Shown: piece by piece, positions 1-8,100 of the stretch | Numbering within the stretch: position 1 is the first letter of the stretch | Layout: every line of letters starts with the position of its first letter | Assembly: GCF_021653995.1 (NCBI RefSeq) | Contig: NZ_JAJJOZ010000009.1 | Span: forward strand, 1-64,000 | Direction of reading: 5' to 3' | Source: Allopusillimonas lactea | Lineage (GTDB): Bacteria > Pseudomonadota > Gammaproteobacteria > Burkholderiales > Burkholderiaceae_B | Length of the DNA: 64,000 bases | Program-made: the position numbers and the translations under genes | The notes under the pieces: model-generated | The model's input: the letters and a program-made list of their open reading frames with translations, nothing else | Told to the model about the DNA's origin: nothing | Databases searched by the model: none

Positions 1-37
1 ATTGCTTCCATTAGAAATGTTCTTCGCAAAAACAAGT

Positions 38-418
38 CTAATGAATACCGCTTGTCCCCCGTTCATGATGTAGAGCCGCACCTTGTAAACACTTTCGTGA
101 AATACGGGGGCGCATTAAGTCATGCAACGCCGGCGCTCGCTGAACGTGCAGCGGTGCAGTCTTTATTTTTTGCTCGGCCTGCCACATGTCATAGGCGGTT
201 TGTTCCGCCAGCCACAAGCGGGCTTCGCCGCGACGCTCAAGCCCCAGCCATGCCTCTATGCGCAGCAAGTCCAACGGGCGGCGGCGGTAGTGCTTTTCGG
301 CAATGGCGCTGGGCTTGTGTCCTTGAATTTGCGCCACCACGCCAGCCGGGGCCTCCAACCCATTCGGGCTCGTCCCCGGATCGTTCGGGACGAAACGCGT
401 GCCGGTGCGATGGCCGGC
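38..418 (-). pseudogene. C-terminal remnant of a tyrosine-recombinase integrase
   Basis: The minus-strand frame from just after the stop of the neighbouring gene reads NGLEAPAGVVAQIQGHKPSA, then IAEKHYRRRPLDLLR and IEAW. This block is typical of the C-terminal end of a family of phage/island tyrosine recombinases (established knowledge), with the catalytic Tyr in the EKHY segment. No start codon and none of the N-terminal or Arg-His-Arg catalytic core is present; the frame only opens at about 418, so this is a fragment. The usual tryptophan-containing linker after LLR also appears to be missing, and the tail after IEAW resembles nothing I recognise. It lies immediately downstream of the BKACE gene on the same strand. 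It is probably the scar of an integrated element. Confidence 0.6.
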
Positions 419-1414
419 TCAGGCGCCAATCATCTTGCGATACTCGGCGGGTGAAGCAATGTCCCTGCCCGTCACCGCAGATATGTGGGTCGCCAGTTGA
501 TAGGCTTGCAGGTTGGATTCGACGCGATCATCGCGATGCGGCCAGAGCCAGTATGTGTCTTCCATGCCGACCCGGATATGCAGGCCCATGAGTGCGGCAA
601 GCGTGGCAACATACATGCTGGCCCGGCCGGCTGCACACACCATGATCATGCCTTCGGGGTCAATGTCGCGAATGGCGCTGACCATGCGGGTCAGGCCTTC
701 GACCATCTGACGTGGGTTTTCCATGGGGCTGCAACCTGGCAACGCGGGCAATATCAGCCAGACGGCAGGTGTCTGGATCAAGCCACTGCGAATCAGGAAC
801 CGGTCGGCATTGGAGATGTCCGCATCGGTGTATACCGCAATTTCGGGCACGGCGCCCGATTCAACGATCAAGCGCGTCTTTTCCATGAGCAGCGGTGCCG
901 GCTTGGCAAACAGCGAATCACCGATATATGTCACGGTTGCGTTGACGGGTGCGGCGTCCAGCAGCCCCGCATTCAGCACGCGCCGCATTTCGTCCCACTC
1001 TCCTTCAAGCGCGGGCACCAGACACCCATCGACGGCCAAGTCGGGATAGGCTTGCTTCAACGGCTTGATAACAGCCTCGAAGCGCTCCAGGGAGAGCGTG
1101 TTGTAGCCGTCGTCATCCCGTACATGGATATGCACAGTGCTCGCCCCCGCCTCAAGAACGGACAGAGACGACTGCCTGATGGCATCGGTGGTCAGCGGCT
1201 GATTCGGGTTCTGGTCATGCTTGAAGAATGCGCCTGTGATGGCAACGGAAATCGCCAGTTTTTCAGGAATACGCCAAGGCACAGAAATAGCCGCATCATG
1301 TAATGAGGAATGCTCCAAATCAAGAATCTGCGGAGCGCCGTAAGGCTTCCAGATCATTCTCGAATTATCGCGTTCCACGCCATCTTGAATACGCTTCCAG
1401 TTGATCGTTGTCAT
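419..1414 (-). CDS. BKACE-family (DUF849) beta-keto acid cleavage enzyme
   Basis: Predicted 331-aa cytoplasmic enzyme of the 3-keto-5-aminohexanoate cleavage family. These Zn-dependent TIM-barrel enzymes condense a beta-keto acid with acetyl-CoA to give acetoacetate and a new acyl-CoA. The metal-binding HIHVRD motif is visible (His95 and His97), preceded by AGAST, and MEDTYW near residue 285 lies in the conserved C-terminal region. An N-terminal extension of about 50 residues precedes the usual family start (KLAISVAITGAF). I chose the ATG at 1414 because it overlaps the upstream stop as ATGA and has AAGAAGGAA upstream; the longer open frame has no such support. It is the last gene of the overlapped operon, so it probably releases an acetoacetate-equivalent at the end of the pathway. 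The substrate is unknown. Confidence 0.85.
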   Translation of the reverse strand: MTTINWKRIQDGVERDNSRMIWKPYGAPQILDLEHSSLHDAAISVPWRIPEKLAISVAITGAFFKHDQNPNQPLTTDAIRQSSLSVLEAGASTVHIHVRDDDGYNTLSLERFEAVIKPLKQAYPDLAVDGCLVPALEGEWDEMRRVLNAGLLDAAPVNATVTYIGDSLFAKPAPLLMEKTRLIVESGAVPEIAVYTDADISNADRFLIRSGLIQTPAVWLILPALPGCSPMENPRQMVEGLTRMVSAIRDIDPEGMIMVCAAGRASMYVATLAALMGLHIRVGMEDTYWLWPHRDDRVESNLQAYQLATHISAVTGRDIASPAEYRKMIGA

Positions 1415-2106
1415 GCTTTCAGAATTCCTTCTTCTGTTGTAAGGGATGTGAAGTTCAATTTTTGAGCCGGCGCCAGGGCACAGCATGTGCACGCTTCGCC
1501 ATGCATGCTCATGCGCCCATGTATCGCCATCAACAGGCGGTCCAGCCATTCCGTCAAAGCACAGGGCCGCGCGGGGGTGTCCGTATCCATGCGTACAGAC
1601 AGTCGCAAACCGACGCTGTCGCGATCCCGGCCCACGACATTTGCCTTGGTACGATCGCTCTCCACGCTCGCCACCAGCTCGCACGGGATCGGGGGCGGGC
1701 GATGCAAGGCCAGTGCGGCAACCTCAGCCACCAGGTCCATTACCTGAATGCAAAGCGCGTCTGGGCGGGCGATGTGCAATGTGAGGCAGGACAAACCATG
1801 GGTCAGTGCGCGTTGGGCGACAGCGTTCACGGCTGGCAACGCTTGGCACACATAAACAACCCATGTTTCGCTGTTTATCCAGGCTTTCGAGCACGCCGCC
1901 GATACGCCCTCCTCGGCATGCCCCGCGTTAAGGTAAACAGGATGCTCCGGGCCTGCCTCTGGTACCCGCGACAAGCCCTGGCCTATTGAGCCCCCGGGAA
2001 CCACCTGAAGCGTCAATACCCTCATACGCGAACCGGCCAACAGATCGCGAAACACGACGAGCTGCGCGATATTGTTCTGAATATCGTTGGTCAACAGAAT
2101 ATTCAT
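1411..2106 (-). CDS. SurE-like protein, divergent (tentative)
   Basis: Predicted 231-aa protein. The N-terminus MNILLTND matches the opening of SurE survival-protein/5'-nucleotidase phosphatases. The second aspartate of the metal-binding TNDD pair is Ile here (TNDIQ), so normal phosphatase chemistry is doubtful. Later SurE landmarks are weak: a possible P-x-x-S-x-G-like stretch (VVPGGSIGQGLS, about residues 37-48). The C-terminal third has a CTCC cysteine cluster. It starts 19 nt after the flavoenzyme gene with AAGGTGG upstream, and its stop overlaps the BKACE start (ATGA). It therefore belongs to the operon, and a role in the same catabolic route is inferred. It could be an unrelated hypothetical protein with a chance N-terminal match. 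Confidence 0.5.
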   Translation of the reverse strand: MNILLTNDIQNNIAQLVVFRDLLAGSRMRVLTLQVVPGGSIGQGLSRVPEAGPEHPVYLNAGHAEEGVSAACSKAWINSETWVVYVCQALPAVNAVAQRALTHGLSCLTLHIARPDALCIQVMDLVAEVAALALHRPPPIPCELVASVESDRTKANVVGRDRDSVGLRLSVRMDTDTPARPCALTEWLDRLLMAIHGRMSMHGEACTCCALAPAQKLNFTSLTTEEGILKA

Positions 2107-2125
2107 TGCTGCCAGGCCACCTTGT

Positions 2126-3091
2126 TCATGCGCTCAGGGCGAGCATTCTTTCGCGGGCATGTCGATACTCATGTGTAATTTGAGCGATCACATGACCCGT
2201 TGATTCCACGCGCTCGATGGACTCCACACCCTGGCCCGCCGCCCAGATATCCTTCCAACGCCTGGCATCCAAAGACTTGCTGCTGTCGTAGTTCCGTTCG
2301 GGCACGGCGGGCATATTGTTCAGGTCCACACCATTGGCCTCGAGCGAGGGTTTCAACCAACTGGCCGGGGCGCCGGTCAGCGCAGCGCTAATGATCAGAT
2401 CGTCCACCGTGCTGTCCACGACCATCTGCTTATAAGCGTCCTGCGCCATACTTTCGTGGGTAGGTATGAATCTGGTTCCCATGTAGACCAGATCTGCCCC
2501 CGCGGCGATCGCGCCTGCCACTCCCCAGCCATCGCTGATTCCACCGCCGATGGCAATCGGGCCGTCAAAGAATCGCCGCACCGCACTCACGAATGAAAAG
2601 GGCGAGAGTTGACCTGTGTGCCCGCCTGCCCCAGCCGAGATGCAAGCCAGCCCGTCAACTCCTGCAGCGACTGCCTTGCGGGCCAGCGCCAGATTAATGA
2701 CGTCGGCGATTACCAATCCCCCATAACCATGCACAACCTCAATGACAGGTTTCGGGCTGCCCAAGGCGGTCACAACAATAGGCGGCTGGTATTTCGCAAC
2801 AAGCCGCAGATCCTCTGGAAGACGCTGGTTTGATGTGTGGGTAATGAGGTTCGCGCACCATGGACCGACCAGTTTGTCGGGGTTGGCCTGGCGGAACTCC
2901 GCCAGGCTGACGACAATCTGCTCCATCCACGCTTCCAAAACGCCAATAGGCCTGGCGTTCGAGGTTGGAAATGCGCCGACAATCCCGGATTTACAGGCTT
3001 CGATAACCAGCTCAGGTCCGGATATCAAAAACATGGGGGCTGCCACAACTGGCACCGTCAAACGAAATGGGATTCTGGACATATTGCTCAT
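2126..3091 (-). CDS. Nitronate monooxygenase / 2-nitropropane dioxygenase-family flavoprotein
   Basis: Predicted 321-aa FMN TIM-barrel enzyme. Family marks visible are the N-terminal PVVAAPMFLISGPELV, the SAGAGGHTG motif near residue 150 and IAIGGGISDG near residue 180, which bind FMN phosphate. Characterised members oxidise alkyl nitronates; others act as enoyl reductases or have unknown substrates. The enzyme sits inside a catabolic operon with CoA-ligase and BKACE genes, so a C-C or C=C redox role in the pathway is as likely as nitronate detoxification. The start ATG overlaps the upstream Bug stop (ATGA), indicating translational coupling. No signal peptide is seen. Confidence 0.85.
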   Translation of the reverse strand: MSNMSRIPFRLTVPVVAAPMFLISGPELVIEACKSGIVGAFPTSNARPIGVLEAWMEQIVVSLAEFRQANPDKLVGPWCANLITHTSNQRLPEDLRLVAKYQPPIVVTALGSPKPVIEVVHGYGGLVIADVINLALARKAVAAGVDGLACISAGAGGHTGQLSPFSFVSAVRRFFDGPIAIGGGISDGWGVAGAIAAGADLVYMGTRFIPTHESMAQDAYKQMVVDSTVDDLIISAALTGAPASWLKPSLEANGVDLNNMPAVPERNYDSSKSLDARRWKDIWAAGQGVESIERVESTGHVIAQITHEYRHARERMLALSA

Positions 3092-4062
3092 CGCTCCCCC
3101 AGAAACTTGGCAGCATCAATGGCGGAACCCCACAAGCGCTGGTCGGCTTGAATATGCGCGACAAACTCGGCCGAGGTAGAAGGCAGCGGTGTCATATCGA
3201 GGCGAGCCCATTTTTCCTTCAATGCAGGGTCTTGCAGAATCTTCACGATCTCTTTGTTCAACCACGCCACCACGTCCGGCGGAGTGTCGGGCGAGGCGGA
3301 CAGCCCGGCCCAGATATATACGGTCAAGGCATCCAAACCTTTTTCGCGGAATGTGGGCACGTCGGGCAGCAGCGAGGACCGCTCTGGACTGGATACCGCC
3401 AGCACCTTGAGCTTGCCCGTATCCGTGAGCGTCTTGATCGCCGCCAAAGGCAGTATGGCCGCGTCCACATGCCCGCCCATCAGGTTCTGGACGGCGGCTG
3501 GTGTGCCATTGAAGGGAACGCTCAACATATCGATCCCCGCCTTGCTGTTCAGCAAGGCCCCCAGATACTGAGACGAAGCGATGAATGAGGCGTATGTAAT
3601 GCTCTTGGGGTGCTCTTTCACCCAGCGTATGAATTCGTCCAACGAGTTCACGGGCATATCCTGGCGCACAGCCAGCACCAGTGTCATTCCTATCATGCTC
3701 GAAACATGCGTGAAATCCCGGATCGGGTCGTAGGGCAGGTTCTTCATCAGATGAGGATTGATGCCCATGATGGAGGTCGTGGAAACCAGCAGGCTATAAC
3801 CGCTGTCTTTGGCGTTGATCACAGTTTGGGCGGCAATCACCCCTTCCCCACCTGCTCGATTCTCGACAATCATGGTTTTGCCGGTGTTCTTGTGAAACTG
3901 GTCGGCCAGATCCCGGGTGGCGGCGTCGAGCACGTTGCCGGCCTGGAAGGGGGTGATGATTCTGATGGGTCGTTCGGGAAACGTATTGGCAACGGCCACA
4001 CCGGACGCGATAAGACAGGCTCCCGCCACGCAAGCGACGCTTTTAAATAACCGATACTTCAC
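3088..4062 (-). CDS. Bug/TctC-family periplasmic solute-binding protein
   Basis: Predicted 324-aa tripartite tricarboxylate receptor family protein. Residues 1-25 form a signal peptide (hydrophobic SVACVAGACLIASGVAVA, cleavage probably after VAVA or VANT). The mature start FPERPIRIITPFQAG and the VENRAGGEG segment are the usual Bug beta-strand and ligand-loop motifs. Such proteins bind carboxylates, aromatic acids or amides, and many lack cognate TctAB genes, as here. The start codon is GTG, overlapping the hydrolase stop as GTGA. Its position in the operon suggests that it captures the pathway substrate or an intermediate in the periplasm. Confidence 0.9.
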   Translation of the reverse strand: MKYRLFKSVACVAGACLIASGVAVANTFPERPIRIITPFQAGNVLDAATRDLADQFHKNTGKTMIVENRAGGEGVIAAQTVINAKDSGYSLLVSTTSIMGINPHLMKNLPYDPIRDFTHVSSMIGMTLVLAVRQDMPVNSLDEFIRWVKEHPKSITYASFIASSQYLGALLNSKAGIDMLSVPFNGTPAAVQNLMGGHVDAAILPLAAIKTLTDTGKLKVLAVSSPERSSLLPDVPTFREKGLDALTVYIWAGLSASPDTPPDVVAWLNKEIVKILQDPALKEKWARLDMTPLPSTSAEFVAHIQADQRLWGSAIDAAKFLGER

Positions 4063-4787
4063 AGTGTCTCCATTCTGGTTTTAGTGGTTTTCTTTTCCAT
4101 GAAAACCTTGTTAATCAACTTCTTGAACGCTTCCGTTTTTTCCAGGGGCAGCATGTGGCCGGCATCCGGCACAATTTGCAGACAGGCGCCCGGGATAAGC
4201 GACGCCATCTCCTCGGATAAGTGCTGAGGTGTCAGCCTGTCGTTTTCGCCGCAGAGAACATGCACTGGTATCGAAATACGGCCAAGCATGGACCTGACGT
4301 CAGGCCTATCCATGATCGCCCTGCATTGCTGGCTGGCGATCTCCGGCCCGATATGCATTCCCATATCGACGATGCACTTTCCAGTCGCTGGCGTAGGCTG
4401 AGAAAAGCCCACCGCGGCAAGATGCTCCAACATCTTGGGGAAATTGCTCCCGATATATTCGATGGCTTTCCGTCTGTTCGCCTTTTCATCCTCTGTAGCT
4501 GCGCGTGCCGACGTTGATATCAACACGGCCGCTTCAGTGGGGCGTCTCATGTCACTTAACATGTTCAACACGACGTAACCGCCCATGGAGAATCCGCACA
4601 ACACGATCTCCCGCTCTGCCGGCAAAGACAGAATCAGCTGCCAGGCGGCGTTGGCCATCTCTTCAATGGATTTATGCTGTCGCGTATCGGCTATCTGCAG
4701 GTCGAATTCAGAGGTGGCCGATATCAAAGGCACGCATAGGCGTTCATCGCACAACATGCCTGGCACAAAAACAAGAACAGGCTTCAT
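4059..4787 (-). CDS. Alpha/beta-fold hydrolase
   Basis: Predicted 242-aa cytoplasmic hydrolase. The nucleophile elbow GFSMGG places Ser67. The probable acid is Asp183 in GENDRLTP and the base is His211 in DAGHMLP, so the triad is complete. VFVPGMLCDERL near the N-terminus supplies the oxyanion-hole loop. The fold covers esterases, lactonases and C-C hydrolases, so the substrate cannot be read from sequence. The gene overlaps both neighbours (ATGA upstream with the CoA ligase, GTGA downstream with the Bug gene). It could open a lactone or ester, or cleave a product of the dioxygenase. Confidence 0.85.
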   Translation of the reverse strand: MKPVLVFVPGMLCDERLCVPLISATSEFDLQIADTRQHKSIEEMANAAWQLILSLPAEREIVLCGFSMGGYVVLNMLSDMRRPTEAAVLISTSARAATEDEKANRRKAIEYIGSNFPKMLEHLAAVGFSQPTPATGKCIVDMGMHIGPEIASQQCRAIMDRPDVRSMLGRISIPVHVLCGENDRLTPQHLSEEMASLIPGACLQIVPDAGHMLPLEKTEAFKKLINKVFMEKKTTKTRMETL

Positions 4788-6511
4788 CCCGCCGCCCCGT
4801 CGCCGAAATAGGTCTGACGCAGCTCGCGCTTCAGCACCTTGCCTAGCAGATTGCGCGGCAGGCTGTCCGCGATGATCAGCTTCTCGGGCAGTTTGAAGGC
4901 GGCGATCTTCTCTTCGTTGCGCAGATAATCCACCAGCACCGGCAAGCTCAACGCAACGCCGTTTCCGGGTACCACGACCGCACAGACACGTTCGCCCAGG
5001 CGCTCGTCCGGCCAGCCGATAATGGCCGCCTCGCGAATGGCGGGATGCCCCAGCAGCAGGTTCTCAATCTCCTCCGACGATATGTTCATGCCGCCCCGAA
5101 CAACGATATCTTTCGACCTACCGACGAAGCGGTAGTACTGTTTATCGTCCCCCGCTATTTCGAAAAGATCGCCGGTGCGGTAGTACCCTTGATCGTCGAA
5201 GGCGTTGGCGGAAAGCTCGGGCGCCCGATAGTAGCCGCTAAAAATCGTCGGCCCTTTGAAACGCAGCTCTCCTACTTGATTCGCCAAAGTTATATCCGCC
5301 CCCGTCTCCAGATCGACCAGACGGGTGCTGACTCGACGCGAATTTCCGACCGACCAGTTGAAATCTGTGACGCCGTATCGAGGAAAGAAGTTGGCGCGCT
5401 GGCGCCTGTCGGGAATATCCTGTGGCGTCGAGGCCAGTGCCGCCCCCTCGTTGGAACCGTAGTAATTCACGATTTCCACGCCGAAGCGCGTATGGTATTG
5501 CTCCACCAGCCAATCCGAGACTGGTCCGCCGCCCGATCCGATACGCGTCAGCACGTCGAAATTGATGCCGGCCAGCTTCTCCACGTCTTTCAACAGCATA
5601 CTCAGCACGGCCGGCGCGGAAACCGCATAGTTGATGTTCTCGGCGCGCAATTGGTCAACAAAGACATCCACATCGAAAGGATGGTGGTGATGCAGGCCAC
5701 CGCCTATCATCAGCCAGGCGATCAGGCTGGTGGATATGCCCGCCATATTGACGAAGGGATAGGGGATCAACAACTGGTCGCCCTGGGACAATTGCCCCGC
5801 ATCGATGACAGAACTACCGACAATAAACCATTCATTGTGGCTGCGCGGTACACCTTTGGGTTGCGCTTCGGTGCCCGACGTCCAGCATATCGTCAACACG
5901 TCATTAGCCGTCACGTTCGACTGTGCGAGCGCTTGCGTCAATTGCGCGGCATCGAGAGAGGGCAAGCCACTGATGCTTTCCTCGATATTCGTAGCCTCGG
6001 TATGGAGCCCGGCCTCCGCCCCCAGGTACCAGACCTTTTCGAGCGATTCGAGTTTCCCGGCGTTGCTCAGCAGCTCCTGCAAGGGCCGATGATTGCCTAA
6101 ACGGGTCACTGTGATGGCGCAGCGTGCGTGCGTCACCTCGAACACGTGTTTCAACTCGTGATAGCGGTACTGCATGGGCACGGGCGAAACAATAATGCGG
6201 CTGATGGCGCAGGCCAAATATATGGCATGCAGATCAACCATATTCGGCAGCTGCACGACGACGACCTCGTCGGGACGAACGCCTTGCTCCTGAAAGAACG
6301 CAACATATCGGCCCACTTTGTGCAGCAGCTCGGCCCAGCTCCACCGTCGCGGCGCGATGTCCGTCAAACTCGCCAGGTTCGGCGGATCGGCTACCGCGAA
6401 GGTATCCCGCAATTGATTCGCAGTCCGAATGAATCGCTCACCCAAGGTTTCAGTACCCCACCACCCCTTATCCGTGTATTGAGCGATGATGTCTTTGGAT
6501 GCCAGTATCAT
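4784..6511 (-). CDS. AMP-forming acyl-CoA synthetase (class I adenylate-forming)
   Basis: Predicted 575-aa ligase that activates a carboxylate with ATP and CoA. Core motifs appear in order: TSGTEAQPKGVPRSH (A3 phosphate loop, with EA in place of the usual TG), YGSNEG (A5), YRTGDLF (A7), GRSKDIVVRGGMNISSEEIE (A8 hinge) and PRNLLGKVLKREL with the A10 lysine. The closest resemblance I recognise is to cyclohexanecarboxylate/medium-chain or aryl acid ligases such as AliA. I chose the ATG at 6511, not the upstream in-frame start, because it follows the dioxygenase stop by 1 nt and has GGAAATAAG just before it. It probably activates the acid derived from the dioxygenase cleavage product. Confidence 0.88.
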   Translation of the reverse strand: MILASKDIIAQYTDKGWWGTETLGERFIRTANQLRDTFAVADPPNLASLTDIAPRRWSWAELLHKVGRYVAFFQEQGVRPDEVVVVQLPNMVDLHAIYLACAISRIIVSPVPMQYRYHELKHVFEVTHARCAITVTRLGNHRPLQELLSNAGKLESLEKVWYLGAEAGLHTEATNIEESISGLPSLDAAQLTQALAQSNVTANDVLTICWTSGTEAQPKGVPRSHNEWFIVGSSVIDAGQLSQGDQLLIPYPFVNMAGISTSLIAWLMIGGGLHHHHPFDVDVFVDQLRAENINYAVSAPAVLSMLLKDVEKLAGINFDVLTRIGSGGGPVSDWLVEQYHTRFGVEIVNYYGSNEGAALASTPQDIPDRRQRANFFPRYGVTDFNWSVGNSRRVSTRLVDLETGADITLANQVGELRFKGPTIFSGYYRAPELSANAFDDQGYYRTGDLFEIAGDDKQYYRFVGRSKDIVVRGGMNISSEEIENLLLGHPAIREAAIIGWPDERLGERVCAVVVPGNGVALSLPVLVDYLRNEEKIAAFKLPEKLIIADSLPRNLLGKVLKRELRQTYFGDGAAG

Positions 6512-6512
6512 C

Positions 6513-7967
6513 TTATTTCCACTTATCCAGATTGGCTTTGCTGACAAAGGTCGCGTGAAAACCATGCGGCACTCGGCGCGGCAGAATCACCCTTGCAACC
6601 GGGCCTTCCGCGAGCTTCGCATTCTTCGTATCGAAAATCTGGATCTCGGAACGCTCTTCCCGCGGGTTCCAGGCGAACGTAACCAGATAGCCGTCGTCTT
6701 CCGCTACGCTGTTGTCGCGCGGGGCAAAACCGGGCTCGTTGTAGAAAAATTGCGGGCCCTCGCTATAGGCGACATAGCCGCCGGTGTTCAGGTTGAACTT
6801 CACCAGGCCTGGGTAGCGTGGTTCTTCCTTTCCACCGTGGGGAAAAATCACGTTATAGGTGAATGTATTTTTGCGCCCCTGATATGCCGAATTAATGACG
6901 GGAAATTCTGAATTCAGCACATCATCAATGACTCTTTCTGTGGTTTCACCTGTTTTCAGATTGAAGCGCCACTCGTACAGCACATAATCCCGCTGACGCC
7001 AATGTATGGTTTCCTCCAAACGGCGGAAATCCAGACTGCCGTCTTTCGCCGAATGCATGCGATAGGGTGTCCCCACCATGACAACCTCGTCCGCATCTTC
7101 CCAGGCATTGACGACGTGCAGCAGGTAAGTGGGCTTGGCTTCGAACCACCGGATGTCATCGGGCTGGCCATAGCGTGGAACAATGGCGAACCGGCTGGGC
7201 CGGTCTTCATACATTTTCACCTTGTAGCGGCCGGCCTGCAGCGCCTCGCTATCGGGCCGCAACGGGAAATCATGCAAGATGACATAGTTCTCGGTGACGG
7301 CCATGTCATGAGGCAGCGACGGGCTGTCCAGGGGGATTTCGATTTTGTGTTTCAGTTGCCGATCAGGCCCCACCACGCCGTACGTCATGTAGGGCGGCTT
7401 CACATCGTAATCGAACCACAATAACTCCCCGGTATGTTCGTCGGGCCTGGAATGCGCGGACACCCGTGTCGAAACGCCATCGAAAGCGTAGTGCCCTACC
7501 GTTTCCAGTGTTTCCGGATTGACGGCATACGGCATACCCGAGCGATACCACATGGCAATCAGATTGCCGGCATGATATTTGACATCGGTATTGGCGGTAT
7601 TTTTCCAGAGCTGATCTGGCCTGTCGGCTCTGACCGGCTCTTTGAGCCCTTTCCAAAGTGATTTGCCCGCTTCTTTTTCTTCTTCCAAGCCACTGGTCGC
7701 CACGAACTTATTGCGATAGGTGACTTTTCCGTTCTCAAATTTCACGGCATGCAGCATGCCATCGCCGTCATAGGCGTGATATCGCCAATCGGGCGGAAAA
7801 TACGAGTTCGGCCCGTTCCTGACATACAGACCATTCAAATCTGTGGGGACAGTGCCGATCGTCACCATGTCCTCAAAAATATCTTCTTCATGAACGGGCG
7901 CATTGTTGCCGTTCAATGCCGGAATATCGTTGACCGGCAATGGCTCTCGATTCAGCGTCGTCACCAT
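6513..7967 (-). CDS. Carotenoid-oxygenase (RPE65/lignostilbene dioxygenase) family enzyme
   Basis: Predicted 484-aa non-heme Fe(II) dioxygenase. The four iron-ligand histidines of the seven-bladed propeller fold are placed at His172 (SAHSRPDE), His220 (PHDMAVT), His284 (LHVVNAWED) and His471 (PHGFHATF). The early GLYVRNGPN and YDGDGMLHAV blocks are also family hallmarks. Family members split C=C bonds in carotenoids, apocarotenoids, stilbenes or isoeugenol-type phenylpropenes. No signal peptide is seen. The start has a strong Shine-Dalgarno (AAAGGAGATGC). As promoter-proximal gene of the operon it likely performs the first committed cleavage, yielding aldehydes that the CoA ligase and later enzymes would handle after oxidation. 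Confidence 0.88.
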   Translation of the reverse strand: MVTTLNREPLPVNDIPALNGNNAPVHEEDIFEDMVTIGTVPTDLNGLYVRNGPNSYFPPDWRYHAYDGDGMLHAVKFENGKVTYRNKFVATSGLEEEKEAGKSLWKGLKEPVRADRPDQLWKNTANTDVKYHAGNLIAMWYRSGMPYAVNPETLETVGHYAFDGVSTRVSAHSRPDEHTGELLWFDYDVKPPYMTYGVVGPDRQLKHKIEIPLDSPSLPHDMAVTENYVILHDFPLRPDSEALQAGRYKVKMYEDRPSRFAIVPRYGQPDDIRWFEAKPTYLLHVVNAWEDADEVVMVGTPYRMHSAKDGSLDFRRLEETIHWRQRDYVLYEWRFNLKTGETTERVIDDVLNSEFPVINSAYQGRKNTFTYNVIFPHGGKEEPRYPGLVKFNLNTGGYVAYSEGPQFFYNEPGFAPRDNSVAEDDGYLVTFAWNPREERSEIQIFDTKNAKLAEGPVARVILPRRVPHGFHATFVSKANLDKWK

Positions 7968-7980
7968 GCATCTCCTTTAA

Positions 7981-7997
7981 ATTTGAATTAATCAAAT
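7981..7997. promoter_or_regulatory. Candidate operator (inverted repeat) in the divergent promoter region
   Basis: ATTTGA-ATTAA-TCAAAT is a perfect 6-bp inverted repeat with a 5-bp spacer. It lies 14 bp upstream of the dioxygenase start, within the 133-bp divergent region shared with the IclR gene. Size and spacing fit IclR-family operators, so autoregulation plus operon control is inferred. Confidence 0.5.
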
Positions 7998-8100
7998 GTG
8001 ATGGATTGGATTATGTTTAGCCCTATACAACTTGTGGCTGGCAGTTCTGCTATGTATGATTGCATTTCGCTATGTCATATTTTCTTGACTGGATCGTGCC

